A stretch of 64,000 bases of DNA, taken from contig NC_134414.1 of the NCBI RefSeq assembly GCF_030867145.1, positions 67,896,814-67,960,813 of the forward strand. The letters run 5' to 3'. The notes below the pieces were generated by a model that had not been told where the DNA came from, made no database searches, and worked only from the letters and a program-made list of their open reading frames with translations. The stretch's first letter is position 1, and each line of letters begins with the position of its first letter. Both the position numbers and the translations under genes were made by a program. This DNA is from Opisthocomus hoazin. Lineage: Eukaryota > Chordata > Aves > Opisthocomiformes > Opisthocomidae. Shown here one piece after another: positions 46,601-60,600 of the stretch.

Positions 46601-48169
46601 ATTTACCGTTGTCTGGCTCACAATAGTAAGAGGGCAGGAGTAGCACAGAAGAGGTAAGTTCTTGGAAGGGAAAATAAAAAGTGGTTTAAACGTGTTAGTT
46701 CTTTCAAAATAGCTATTTCAGCGTGAGTTTATTACAAGGTCAGAAACTATATATACAGGGTTTGTTGGGTTTGGTTTTTTTTAAAGTATGAGTCAGCGCT
46801 GTGATTCATGTCGCATAGATCACAGAAGCTATGCAGGTGCAGAAGTTGTATTACTTAATCACTTTTTTTTTTGTTACACCTACTGCCAAAGTTGATTGCT
46901 TTGCTTATGCATTTTCTGTCAGCTGCTTTGTTTCTCTTTTAGCAGTGCTATGGAGTTCTGAGCTGCTAAGCTGCAGAGGTGAGGAGATGAAGCATCTGGG
47001 AGACCAGCAGAACAGCTGTGAGGAAGGCATGGCAGGAGCATGGAACAGTTGGCAAAGGGAAGTATCTTTTCTAAAACTTGAGAGAACTAAGTCATTAAAA
47101 CTGCTGCTGCAAAGGACTCCTGTGAAAAGGGAAAAAAAAAAAAAAACTGTTTAATTGAAAGAATGGACAGGAAACCCTGTACAATGAGGAATTAAATAAA
47201 TGGAACGGGTTTTCACATTGTACCTATACAGAAAGACTGGGTAGATTGTATACATAAGTATAGTTGTTAGCTAAAATACTCCTCTTTTCCATATGTTCAG
47301 ATGATAATTATATCCTTGGAAAGTGAACAATACTGTACAAAATGCTGTTGAAAGCATTTTGTAGTGTGGATATGAAAAAGGCACAGCTTGAGTAATCGGG
47401 ACTAGTGTGTGTATATATGATAATCAATTTAAAACAATTATCTATTTTCATTCAGAAGTGGATTTAGTTTTAGAAAATAGATAAAATTGACAAATCATGA
47501 TCAACGTGGGAATATAAAAATTACATTAATTATTAATACCAGAGGAAATTTTGTGATTTTTATTTTATGTAAATCCACTTGCCACTTTTAGTGTTCGGAC
47601 TACTTTCTTCTTTCAGTGTGGAAGAAGGGAAAAGGAATGTTTGTTTGCTTGCTTTTCACATTGCTTAGTCCATTTAGGTCCTTGAATACTATTAGAAGTG
47701 GTGAGTATAAGTCTTGATCACAACTTGAGACACTGGTCTGCAAGCTGTGTATCCACAGTGATATGCCTTTTTCTCATAGTGAATATTTTTTAAAAATCAT
47801 TGATATTATATGGAGTATGCAGATTTAGTATCGTATGTAAGTATTTAAATCTCTACCTAAGACTTGGTTCATTGAAGACTGATGGTAATAAAAATCCAAC
47901 CAACCTTCTTCAGCAGCTGCATAATCATGGAGCTGCTTTAACTCTGTAGGCATATTCTGATTTACCTGAAAGACTTCATAGCAATCGTAGTGTTTGGTAT
48001 GTGTAACTAGGGACTTAAGCCAATCAGAAATGAGTTGAGGTGTCATCTAAGCCTCATGAGGGACTGATCCAATGCAAATACTTGGATAATTCCTTAAAAA
48101 AAAACCAAAAAAACAAAAAAAAACCCAACAGAGTAGAAAGGGACACTGTTATTCAAAACCAGGTTGCTC

Positions 48170-48260
48170 ACGATTCAGTGGTTAGCATAGTGGTTAGACT
48201 AGTTGGGCGAGCAAGAAAATTGGATTCAGGTGTGTCCTCATTCATATAAATGCCTCTTCC
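48170..48260 (+). mobile_element. Possible tRNA-derived SINE relic (MIR-like)
   Basis: TTAGCATAGTGGTTAGAC at 48182-48199 resembles an A box of a tRNA-derived SINE, and GGATTCAGGTG at 48222-48232 sits where a degenerate B box would be. This spacing and wording recall the MIR/CORE-SINE head. Similarity fades after about 48260. It could be an old amniote SINE or chance. Confidence 0.28.
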
Positions 48261-50956
48261 TTCCCATGACACTATGCTAATCAACCAGGCCAGTGTCTAG
48301 GCTGGAGGAAGGTAGGAAGGGAGTCGGGGGCAAAGTCCCCTTCTGCTTCCTCAGTTGAAACCAAGCGAGTTTCACAAAACATGAAATAGACATGTTGAGA
48401 TGCTGGAGGCAACGTCGTTGTAACCTAATGACTGTGGTACTCTGGAACAGCTGGAGCAGTTTGCCCCGATTTAAGTCTCTATTCAAAAGGCTGGTTTTGG
48501 ATTTTATTAAACAATCATGAGAAGAGAAACCAGGCTAATCCTGAGAGCTAGAGCTCAAAACTTGGCAGGTGCTGTAACTGCTCGGTGTTGTGTAACATGC
48601 CCCCTCCCACGGCAGCTGTGTTTCAAAAGGGGTGAGCTGTGCTTAGTTCTTCAAAGGCTACTGTAGGCACTGCCCTCGGGAGGGGACTACAATTTTTGGC
48701 TCCTAAACAGACGGAGATGCCACCCTTGTGGTGCTGACTTGGACACCCTGCCTTTAATGGGGCGACAGCCACACCTGCCCATACAGCATTTCCGCTTGGC
48801 TTGGTGACTCCTAGTTAGCCTGTGTATTTTAGGAATCCCTAATTCTTTTGTAGTTTTGAAAAACTATTTGGATGAAATACTGGCTGTGGAAACTTTATAT
48901 CCAAAATATTTTGCATATTTTATTTGTAACGAAAATTTTTCTAGTTTTTTTCCTCCGATTTCATTAAATACCCTAATATGTCTCACAGTACCACTTTTTC
49001 CATATGAATATGAAAATGACTGGGAGTGATTGCTTTTTTGGAGAAGTAGTCAAGAAGCAACTTGCTTATGATAAAAATAGGGTTGCAGGTATGGGGAAAA
49101 GCATCCTACCTACACTTAAACATTAAATCAATGCTGCAGCAATTAATGGGAATTGACCCTGAAGCATTTTTTCATTGTAACTGCTGTTCTGTTAAATTTT
49201 TATCAAAAAAAGGTTGGATTAAATCTTTTTTGTTTTTTTCTTACCATCATGCAAAAATGGTGGAACTTTAAAATTAAAATATGCACACATTAATGGGTAG
49301 AAAATAGCAGTTACCACTTTCCTGAAATGTTCTGTTAAGAAGTATAAGACAAATATGCTGTCTACATGAGCAAGCCAGTTTAGCAGGAAGTCTTCTGAGT
49401 GCCAGATTCTGCCTCTTGTATTCACAAAGTAGTGCATCATTTTGCAAGTTGATTCATTAATTCATTTCCCTGCCTAGCTAGGTTAAAGGTTGAAGGAATA
49501 AAGCATTCGGGCAGGATGCAATTTTATTATACAGTTTAATTTTAACAGAAGCTTTTAAACTTAAAAAAAATAAGTTTTTGTGAAAATCTCATTGAAATGG
49601 CAAAAACTGAGAGAGTATATTTGTAGAGGTGTTTCCTGATGATATGAACAGAAACAAAATACTAGAGAGCAAATAGACATTTTGAAGTCCATCCTTCTGG
49701 GAGTTTTCGTTGGAGTGTCTCTTCTCTCCATTCTTTTTGGAAGACATCAAAAGTGTTGTGGCATGTGTGATTTGACTCTTATTGTTCCTCATGTCCTTTA
49801 TTCCTAAATTATATCAGTAGTATTTGTCTGCAGATGGTTTGATAATTTTTAAACAAGTGATAGCAGTTGTGCAGGTCAAACTGAATTATATTTTCATGAG
49901 TGATGTGGCTGACTTTGTTGTCCCAGCTGATGATCTGCCACAGAGCTATAACCATGGCTTCAGCAATACTAGAACAGGGCTGTCTTGGTCGATCTCAAAG
50001 CTCTGAACACTGGGCACCCTCCGCATGCATAGCATCTGTCCCACTGCTTACATGGTCCAGTGTCACGTTGTACACAGCTATACACTCCCTGGAGTCTGAG
50101 CACAGTGTATTTAATCTGCCGTCAGCCCTGCTGTGCGTTGATTTCAGAGTGGGCTTGGGACCGGGTTCATTTGGGTCTGTGTCTAAGACAGCAAAGTGTT
50201 AGAGCAGTCTTCAATGAACAAAGGCTTCCAAATGCATGGAATATCTAATGCCTATACGTACTTTTCTAGAGATACAGGTAACATCAGTGTGTATGTATTA
50301 CTGGTCATCGATAGTGTTTTGTGCTGGCATACAAGTTTGATAAGGTTGTTTTCAGGTTTCTATCACAGTTGCTAACTGCAGCTTTTTTAATTCTTGAGTT
50401 ATGATCTTGGCAATGTGGAAACAAAGCAAATGTGGAAGGGAATGCATCAGTCTTTCTGCTTTATCCCTTATTTGCGTTATTACCAGGTTGTGAATGGATG
50501 AAGCATATCCTTCTATGGTTTAAGCTGTTGCAAGGCATAGTATGGTGGTCTGTTTGCGTTTAGACGGTACTCTGTATTTTACTTTCTGTCCTGTTTTTGG
50601 AGATGGGTAAACAGCTAAGGAAGAAGAAAACTGCCCATACCGTGTTAAAACTTTTAAAGAAATACTGTATTAAACATCACTTTAAAAAGTCAGGCACTGC
50701 TGATTGTGAATAAAGGTGGCAGAACATAGTTTTAGTAGAGCTAGTGAATGAATCTAAAGTAGCATTTCAGCTAGGATAGTGAGTTGTGTTTTTGCTGTTC
50801 AAGCAGAGCTCTTGAACACCAATTTGATTGCCTTGGAGTGGTCTTAGACTGGGTAAACTGGACTTATTTTGGATAAGGCTAAGTCTAACATAAAAATTGA
50901 AATGTAGTAGGTTCTGTTTGAACATAAAGAAACACTTTTTTTTTTTTTTCCTTTAT

Positions 50957-51126
50957 TGTGAGGGTGGCACAGCACTGGTACAGGTTGTCTGGAGAGATTG
51001 TGGAGTCTTCATCCTTGGAGAGTCTGGATGTGGTCCTGGGCAACCAGCTCTAGGTGGCCCTGCTTGAGCAGGGCAGGTTGGACAAGGTGACCTCCAGAGG
51101 TCCCTTCCAGCCTGAACCGTTCTCTG
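50957..51126 (+). mobile_element. CR1 LINE 3' end (plus orientation)
   Basis: The segment reads TGTGAGGGTGGCACAGCACT, then CAGGTTGTCTGGAGAGATTG and TGGAGTCTTCATCCTTGGAG. It goes on through CCCTGCTTGAGCAGGGCAGG and TTGGACAAGGTGACCTCCAG to GGTCCCTTCCAGCC. This is the conserved 3' region of avian CR1 with its terminal hairpin (CCTGCTTGAGCAGG). It is 5'-truncated. A T-run of about 14 bases precedes it at 50936-50949. Confidence 0.95.
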
Positions 51127-54100
51127 TTAGAGTGAAACCAGATGAGGTGTTCTAGGACCCCCATCTGCTATTGAGGTTTCAGTCTGCAGGGCTGGTCTAG
51201 AGCTAGTGGAAAGTAAAGCACTTCCCCAAAGCATGTAGCGTGGGCATCTGGTTCTCTGAAGCCACTATCTTTGTTCACATACTTTCTGTTGGAAAGCACT
51301 GCTTGCTAATGCAGACATAGCCACGAACGTCCCATAGAGCTGAGTTAGCAAGTCCTTTGGTGTTGGCTTCTTTGCTCAGGAGCATGTAGATATTGTAGAA
51401 AGCACAGGCCAAAAGTTGACACAATTACTTTGTATATTGGATCTATACAGACGCAGCCCCTTAAACCATTTTTTTGCAGTCTAGAAGACTGCTGTCAGCA
51501 TCTGATAGATAGGCACCAGGCCAATCTGAATGTATATAGCACTGGAATATCTAGCCAATCTGAATTTGAAGGCTTTCCTGCTAGTTGGTTGATGAGTTAG
51601 CACACCCTAGACTCTCTCCATTTATATCCTCATTGGACAATTATGTATTCTTTCTGGCTTGCCAAAGGTAAGTAGAAGAAATAAGCAGGGGAAGATAATA
51701 CTGAGGTTGAATGGCACAGGAGGCATGGGAAGAGATGAAAGTATTGCACTAGATGGTGGGGGAGGATGTATAGTAGCTTAGGGTTGGTATGATGAAGATT
51801 TGTCTGCACACTCAAGTCCAAAGCTCCTGCTGTGTATATTAGGCAATGAAATAATGCACTGACTTGCTCTGACTGCTCAAAACAGGACTCCCAGGGTAAA
51901 ATGCCATCCATGCTTACTCACCGCACTGCATAGCAGTGTCTGCAATTTTTCTCCAGCTGTTTCTACAGGTATTCACTCTTGGTGGTGCAGAGGGACCTGG
52001 AATTCTCTAAGAAGCTGTACTTCAGGAAAAGGTGACTTTACTGCATCTGTATAAAAGTGCTGCTGCAAAAAGCAAACGTCAAAAAAGTCTGGAGCTTTCC
52101 TCAGGCTTGGAGCCAAGAGCAGGCTTGCAGCTGATTGTGAGACATCTGTCATCAGCAGGAGTTGCCAGTAGTGGAGCTGGGGGCTACAAATGAGAGTGAC
52201 AAAAGTACATGATGACCTAGTGAAAGAAAGGCCTTTCTAGGACAAAGGGTAGTAGTTCATGATAAGAAGGCAAAATAAACTACATACCTGGAAGAGGATG
52301 GTCAGGTGGGGGCTGTGGGAGGGGTGTGGAGAGGTAACTAAAGAGGACAAAAACACACCAAGAAATAAGCTGTGAGTGAGCAAGATTGGGAACAGACAGT
52401 AAAATGCATGCATTGGTGAGAAAGGAACGAGCATGGTGAGAAAATAAGTAGGAAGTGAAGAGCAAAAAAGCAAAGAAATGAAGGGTGCAAAACCCCAGAA
52501 AACACTCACTGCATTAAGGAAAGAAAAAAATCCCACAAAAATGTATTTTGGATACTACTTTTCTATATGGTCTGTTGCTAATGTTGCCAGGATTAATGTT
52601 AGACAGTATAAATGGAATGGTGTCTGAGATGAATTCTCTTCAGCTGTACGTCTCCTAGGCAAATGTGTGAGAACTGCTGATCTGTTCATCTTGTTCGGAT
52701 CACATGAATGTGAACACAGTGGAGATTTGACTTGGTGTCCCTGTCTACAAATACAGAGGGGGGAAAAAAAGGGAAAGAGAAAGCCTCCCCTGGGAAGAAA
52801 GGGAGTGATCCCATTATAAATGAGTCATACAACATCCCTTCTGGAGGCATGTTGAAATTTCCCATGGGAGGAAGAAGAATAAACAAAGGTCGGTATTACT
52901 AATAAAAGAAAAATAGTTGGCAACCAGGGAAACAATAATTATTTGATTGCAGTGTCCTGAAAAGCTAGCAACAGAAACAATACCAGTTAAAAGCAACAGG
53001 CCAAACGCATCTCACTTGCAGCCCTACCTGTCATTGCACTGAGGATGTGTTTGCCTTGCTGCTCTGAGAGCAGCGCTTCACCAGCAAAATAAATATGCCC
53101 TGACTTTTTGTCTTTGCTGCTCTACTCTGCTTACGGCCGCAGTGGTCCTGAAGGTTTATTGTGTTTAACTTCACTATTGTGAAGCAAGCAAGGAGTTGCT
53201 ATTATCTCTGCTTCACAAAGGAGGAACAGAGCCTACAGGAGAGCTGTGCTTTCAGCTGCACAGCTTGTGGTAGGCAAGGGAGTTTCCAAACTGTGGGCCA
53301 GTAACTCTCTTTGCTCGCTTTCTGTGGTTGCAGAAACAGTAATGGAATATTAATAGTGGGAGGGCATGTACAATATTTTTTCTTGAACAACGCAGTTTAC
53401 CTACCAGGAAATAAATGAGCAAAGCTTGCTATTGCAAAAAAGATACCCCCAGATCATGACTTAAGCAATTTCAAGAGATCAACGTAGTCTTGAAAAATAC
53501 ATTAATATTTATTTATGTTTGTACAGCAGCAAGAACCTATTTAATACAGGTACAGTTTCGTTTTAAATTCAAACTCGGGAAGCCTTTTAAGGCCAAATTG
53601 TAACAGGCATTATTGTTTCTTAAGGGTGAGGCGTGTGGTGAGCCAGATGGCAGGAAGCTGTGCAGAGCTCTGCTCGTGGTTCCAGTCTGCCTGGTGGTGC
53701 AGTCGCAGCCCTAACTGCGCGCTTCCTCAGAGGCGACCTCACTGAATGGCACCATCTAGTTTAGCTTTGTCACAGTGCACACAGTTGTTCCGCATTCCCA
53801 GTGCTCTGAACTTTGCTAGCAGTGTATAGCTGAGTTGTGGGATGGTTTGTTCCTAGTTTGCTGGGGGCTGTATAGAAAACACTGTGCTATGGCAAGTATC
53901 ACTTTCTCAAGCCTGAGTGCATGCTGGAAGTGACTGGGAGGCAGTACTACGGTAAGAGTCCAGGCTACTGCTGTTGGGAAGGGTTAGGTTGTGTAACATA
54001 AGCTCAGTACTCTTCTGGCTAGAGAATGGAAGGGCGTTGGATGTTCCCAACCAATTACTGCCCTTCGATAAGGGCTGCAGCACACTGCTTTTCATCTGCA

Positions 54101-55422
54101 GGAAGTCAAAGCTGTTTGGCTAGAGCTTCTTCCCTGATTTTTTTTTTCCCCTTTGTTTTGGTGATGTCCATTTCTTACGTTAGCTATTAACGTTAGAGTA
54201 GGTCTTCAAGAGCTTCAGGGTCCTGTGCTTTGCTTTTTACTGCATCTATGAGGTTTTCTTCCGTGTCCTTTGTATCTACATTGGGCATCGCTACCCCCTA
54301 AATGAGATCAGTCTTCTAGGATTGTTACTTCCTGTTAGAGTAGTTACCTCGGAGAACAGAAGAGAAAGAAAAGCATTACTTTGAATTCTAGAGCTTTTTT
54401 GTTACAAAAAAACATTATAAAACTGAATAGTGGTTACAAGCAGAATCATCTCTCAGAACTTAGTTGCAGCACAGGAGCAAAAAACAGCCCATGCAAATTA
54501 GTGTTTTTAATAATAATATTTTTTATTATGCCTGTAGCTTTTTAGGTATTTTACTGTTAAATACATTTTCCTTATTGAAAGAAAGCCAAACCTGAATCTA
54601 AGTTGATAGCTGAAGATTGATAGTGGTCATTGTGCAGGGACCCTTTCGTATGGCTGTGTATGAAACTGATAGTGCTTCATTTTGTAGTGTGAATTTATGA
54701 CAGGAATTTATACTGCATGTGAAGGTAACTTCTTATTTCTGACATGGCTCTGCAAAGTTAAGTGTCAGCAATGTTTTCCAAAGAGGTTGTAAATATATCT
54801 TGCATTAGATATTTGTATGCAGCTATTTAAAAATGTCAGCCTCCTGAATTAGTATGAAAGCAATCAGTTCAAATACACTGTTTTAAGCAATGATCTGAAA
54901 AACAGCATGTAGAAGTGAGAATTCCTGAAATATTTTCTTTCCCTTTTCAGTGACTGCCTTACTTGTAAGAGAAAAAAAAAAAAAAGCTGCATTTTAGTTT
55001 CCTCTTTTGGTTTCCCTCTGTGGAAGACAATAGTAACAATGCTTCTCAGGCTCTTTACAGCTCTTTGAGGTATGTGGAAGGAAAATGCAGGCAAATAATT
55101 CAAATATTTTGTAGTAGTGTTATATGCGGTTTGTTTTCCTTTGTCCATAAACTATGCTTGAAAAGCTATTTTCTTGCCTGTTTCAAGATGGGATAAAGAG
55201 TTTTCCCTACAACTGTATTGAAAAGACCATTTTACGAGCTGCAGATAGACTCACAGAGGTTGGCAAAAGGATTTGCACTCATGCTTGCAGATGTTGGATG
55301 GTGGTCTGACTGTGTGCATTAAAGATGAATGCCAACATGATTGTATAAATATTACATTAGCATGCCCTTCTAAAAACAGTCCACAAGACACCCTTGGATT
55401 GCTCTACTCCAGAATTCATAAG

Positions 55423-55640
55423 CGAGTACGACTAAAATAGGAATAGCCTAACAAAGTACGTACTTCCATGTGTGCTCAGAGCTGTGACGCGAGCACTTGA
55501 TACACGGGGAGGTGCTTGAAGAGTCGGTCCGTGGCTCCGGTGTCGGTAGGTGGCACTCGAGAGCACATTGCCCGGATCGGCAGGTCCCGTTCTGCAGGGT
55601 CAGTAACCGCGGCCTGGTCCTTGCCACCGATTGATGCCTG
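55423..55640. promoter_or_regulatory. Small isolated CpG-dense patch in the gene-poor region
   Basis: By eye about 15 or more CpGs occur in roughly 220 bases, whereas the kilobases on either side have very few. There is no CR1 or other repeat signature. It could mark an unmethylated regulatory element or the start of a non-coding RNA. No coding frame is recognised. Confidence 0.35.
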
Positions 55641-57630
55641 AAGGTCTTTGCCTGATGTTCTTAACGAAAGTTAAACCTGTTTGAAGCCCACTGCTAAAAC
55701 GGTGTCTGAGGAACTTGCATTTGAAAACTGTTAGCCTCTGAGTATGGAATGTATTTTCTTTTTTTTCCTACTGAAGGTCTCCAGCTTTGTACCAGTTCTC
55801 AATGCTTGTTTTGCTTGTGCGATTTTTTCAAAGCATAGACAATTTGAAATGAATGCATCCACTTGAATATATAAAAGGCTGCAATGAGAAGAATTGAAAT
55901 GGTACAATTAGAGGAACCCTGCTTCCCAGTCTGAACAAAAGCAGCGTTGACAAAAACTTACAGGAGCAGGTCAGCCCCTGTTGTACAGCATTCCATTTCC
56001 TGCTTTATGGGCACTGCGCTGAACGCAGTCCCTTGCCTTTGATGGAAGTAAACACACTGTTTGCCAGTCCCAGTGGAAGCAAAATTCTTGAATGAGCCTA
56101 AAGTTCCCTTTTATGAGAGAGCAAGTAAGTAAAAACAATCCTTGGTGACTAGTCTGACGCTTATTATTACTGGTTTATCAAAGCCTCCACCCATTCCATG
56201 TGTATAATGGACTCACTCTGTCCTTAACATAATTATTAGTCTAGACTGGAGACATGTCAGGTTAATGTTTCCACAGAGGAGGGTTTTCCCCTTTAAAACC
56301 AAATGGTGGCTTGAATCATGGGGCTAAATCTGGAACGTGCTTCTAAAAAGACCACGATTTGGTCCCATTGGCAAAGATTACTATACTGGGAACCACTCCC
56401 AGAAAAGAAAAAAAAACCATGAATCAGAAATAAGCTGTTTGATTCCCTGTGGAAAGGATCTAGTGAAAAAGTCTTAAGAACAGCATAGACTAAATCTAGT
56501 TTATATTAACCATGAGTTTCATTTCATATTTGGCCTTGGCCTACTGCTGTACAGAAATTACTGAACCCAAATACCCAATTCCTTTCAAAGAGTGTCAGAT
56601 AGTGCTTTTTGCTAAACTGTACTGGAAACCATGCATGATTTGATTAGGTTGCTATTTCTGCGGCTAGTATCAGATAGATAATCTGAAACAAATGCCCTCA
56701 ATTTGCCCTGAAAAGAAAAAATTAACTTTGCAATGATATTTTGGCCGTGGTGACCTCTTCAAAGAATGGTCTCTTAACAAAAAAGTAAAGTGTGTAATTC
56801 ATGCCTCATTAGCACTTCTAATAATACGTTTTCACTCATGACTTAGAATAATTCCTGCTCCAAAGCTATTCTGGGAAGTCAGGAAATTTGCAAGATAGGG
56901 ATTTCTGTGCTTCTATCTGTACTGAGCTGAAAAGCTGGGAAAGGTAGTCATTCATTTTTAGTTATATAAGCAGAGTTTATAAAGAAAAGCTTCAGATTCT
57001 TACACAGTGTCTATGAGCATTTATGTGTCTAGCTGGCCCTGGTGAAGTAGAGTCAATCATCATTTCCATCATGAATGCTCATTTTCAGTGTTTTGTAATA
57101 GTAACAGTCCCTAAATTTATTTCCAAGTGGAAACTTGGCATGCAAATTCTCAGTCCAATTATTTTTGTATAAATTTTGAGACAAATCAGTTTGTCCATTT
57201 TGAAGTTTTATGGGAGATCATAAGGGTTTTTTTATGACTTCAGATGCTGTATTGCATTCCTGTAACAGGGCAGGCATCCATTAAAAAGTATTCTTCATTA
57301 AAAAGAAAGTTTTCAATACATACTATTAACCTGTGAGTTTTGTATTTTTTATTGTTTGTTTTACAAATTAGAAAGTAACTGCTGTGCACCTTGTCTTATT
57401 TAGTAGGAAATATTATTTCACAGAAACAGAGGGGCTTATTATGGACTACTTGGCACTCTCCTGTCAGTGATCTGTAAATAAAGGAGTATATTAAGTGTTA
57501 AGTGTGTGAGAATAAGTCTTCAGTTAGGCCTATGCTAGGAAATGCCTTTGAAGGTAGGCTGAGCTCAGGTAGTGCATTGCAGTGTTACCTAACTTAGACC
57601 TTTTTCCAAGCTAAAATCCAAGATATCTCC

Positions 57631-57653
57631 CCCCACCACCACCACCCCCCCCG
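57631..57653. repeat. CCA-repeat and C run
   Basis: A few CCA triplets (CCCCACCACCACCACC style) merge into a run of C bases. It is a simple low-complexity tract in the intergenic region. Confidence 0.8.
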
Positions 57654-60600
57654 ATATACCTAGCTAGCACCCATTCTCCCATTCTCAATGCCCTTCAAAA
57701 TTAAACTTGCTTAGTTAAGCTATGTTAAAGAGTATTAACCCACATCTTCATGAAGGGAAAAAAGTGGGGTTAGCTCATTTGGATCCACTCTCTAAATTTC
57801 TTTAAAACTGCATTTCTGGAGAAATAGAGTATGTTTTTAAGGGTGCTTTCTGTCACTGAATACTGGTGCAAGATTAGATCCTCATAAATAAAAAATACTC
57901 TAATTCTATGTACTTGAATATGCCAGCTTTATACTTGCTAGTTGTTGGATACGAAATATTTTAAGGCATTAACAAGGTAAAAAGATCTAAAACCTTATAT
58001 TCCTAGAGCCTAGAAATTGACAAGTAAAATGGAGTATCATCCTACTTGCTGGCCATGGTTCTTTGTGTGACAAAACTCTTCTTAAGTAATACCTCCACAG
58101 CATTAATGTTAGAGTGGAACCACCGGGATGTTAACAATTCACAGAAATAAGCACTTTTCCTTTTATTGTCCACACATTTGAATCCACGATTCTCTGAAAA
58201 ACATATTAACTTCCTTGATGAAAAAAATAATTTCATCATTGGGTTAAAGTAATTTTTATTTATAGAAACAAAGTGTATTTGTAATGGCGGGTAGGTCTGT
58301 AGATACAACAGCCTATGTAAAGTCCGTAACTTTTTCCTCATCAGAGCACTTTCTTTGCCCGTTGATTTTGGTGCTTCATTTTAATAATGAGTTATAATGG
58401 TAGCAGCAATGACAATGAAGATAGTAATAGAAATACAATGTCTTACTTCACAAAAGCATGTGAAAGCAAGTGTATTCAGCAAACAAATGCACTCTGATAC
58501 TCTGTTTTATAGTACATGTCTTTCAAATACACCCGAATCCTTGTGAAGTTGGGGAACTTCAACACAGGATGTGTCTCAGAAAGGCAGGTATAATGATTGG
58601 CTGGGCACCTGTCTTTATAGCTGATGTTAATAGGCTCTGGAGGTACCAAGACCTACGAGAACAGCATTTTGAATGGCCCTGCTGAGCAGATTGTTGCAGA
58701 GACCAAAGTTTACCATGAATCCAAGGTGATTCTGCTCTGGTCTAATGTCAGGGAGACGCTTGTGGCAAGTTTAATGATTCCAGCATTGCTGCTTAAGATG
58801 CTGGATTTGACTGTTCCAAATGCATTACTGCTATTATCATCATCATAATTACGAAGAGTTCAAAATCAGGCCTCAGACTGCATAGTCCTGTACAGTTCCA
58901 GGGAAAGTGTTGCAGGTGAATGTCTATCTTCTCATTCTGCGGCTGTGGGCATCAATGTTTCCTATTCCGCTCCTCCAACCACTCTCTTTTTCCTTGTATA
59001 TGCAGTTAGGTTAGGCTGCCATAGCGGAAAATGAAGCCAGCTGTCTTGGATTTAGGAAATGCAGAGGATATTTTCACTAATTCAGAACCAGAGAATATAT
59101 TTTGCATAGCAGCAGAGGGGTACACCACTCGTCCTAGAACCCTAGAACTTTCTCCTTGATCTTTTACAAAGTTTAGTGAAATTGTCCTTGAAGTGAAATG
59201 TTTGGTTTTGTAGTACGTTGTCTTGTTAGCATCATTATAACATCATTTAAGCCTTAAATGAGCATTGTTTAAGCAGGACCTCTTCCGGCTCTGTGATAAC
59301 TGTGTTCCTGAACCCTCCCTTGGCCATTGCAGCCTTACTGCAAATGAAGAGTGAGACAATCTTCACTGTGTTTGACATCAAGAAGGGATCATCTCCCTGG
59401 GGCAGTGTATGTGGGTGAAGAAGTGTTCTCCTTCCCTGCTGGACTGAGAATATGTGTAATAATAGAGCTTTGTGAGGGGAGAGACTTTCTGGCAGTGTGT
59501 TACTTGTGTCGAGCCACAGGGGTTTCCGATTTTCTTGGATAACCTTTCAGTGGTATCTCTGACCTGGCAAACCCTGGTGGAAACAGAATTATTGCAGCGA
59601 AGCGATTCCCTCAGTTGTAAAAAAATGTTAGAAGAATGCAGCGTGAGTGGAGAGATTCAGTGTTTTATGTCATGATTTCCTTGAATAACAATTGTAATGT
59701 AAAGCATGTAACTTCTTAAAACTCTCTATTAGAGTACTACTGATTTCTTGTGAAGCTATGTAAGAACAGGAACATATGAAACATCACAGAGTAGGCAAGT
59801 TCATTACACAGAACTTGGTTCTTGGCAGTCATCTCAATTAAGGGAGTTTGTTGGTTCTGAGGATGCTATTTTAGAGATGTATATTGCAACATGATTACCT
59901 GCATAAGAAATAAAAACCTTTGTGTGGCTTGGCTGTTGTAGCTACTGTTAAACTGCAGGTGGTAAAAAGATGATGAAGCATTTTTCCTGACATCATTTTG
60001 GTGTGGTAATAATACAAAATTATAGTGACTTCATAGGTCTGATTTAGAATCAAAGATTCTAAATTTTTTTAATATTGGGATATGTGCTAATACATGTTTG
60101 CTGTATGAGTAAAGTGTTATAATATAGCTAAAAATGTCCCTTAAAATTTAAATATTTCGGAACAATTTTGGGGATTTTTTTGTTTGCAGCTTTTTTGTTT
60201 TTCTTGTTGTTTTTAGTATTAGTTTTGATGTGTAGCTTAGGAGATTTAACTGTTGCTTTATGCTTAGTTTAGAGCTTGGAGTCAGTGAAGTCCCCTAAAT
60301 AGCTGATGAGATGAGATGGACACCTGCTGAGGTCCTATCCTAGGAAATGCGTGGCAATGTAAGTGGGAACCATTATCTCTGGCAGCTGTCTGTCTTTTGC
60401 CTGAGTGGTGAGGTGGTGGTGGTAATGTCTACACAACTACCTTGAGCAACATCTGGAGTTAAGGTTTGAATCCCTCTTCAAATGTACAGAAGTCAGGGGA
60501 CCAGTTTAGAAAGTGCAGATTTAAATAAATATTTGGCTTTGTTTTCTTGCTGTTTGGTGGTGTTTTGTTTTTTTAGTGAAGGCATGGAATTTATTTTTTA

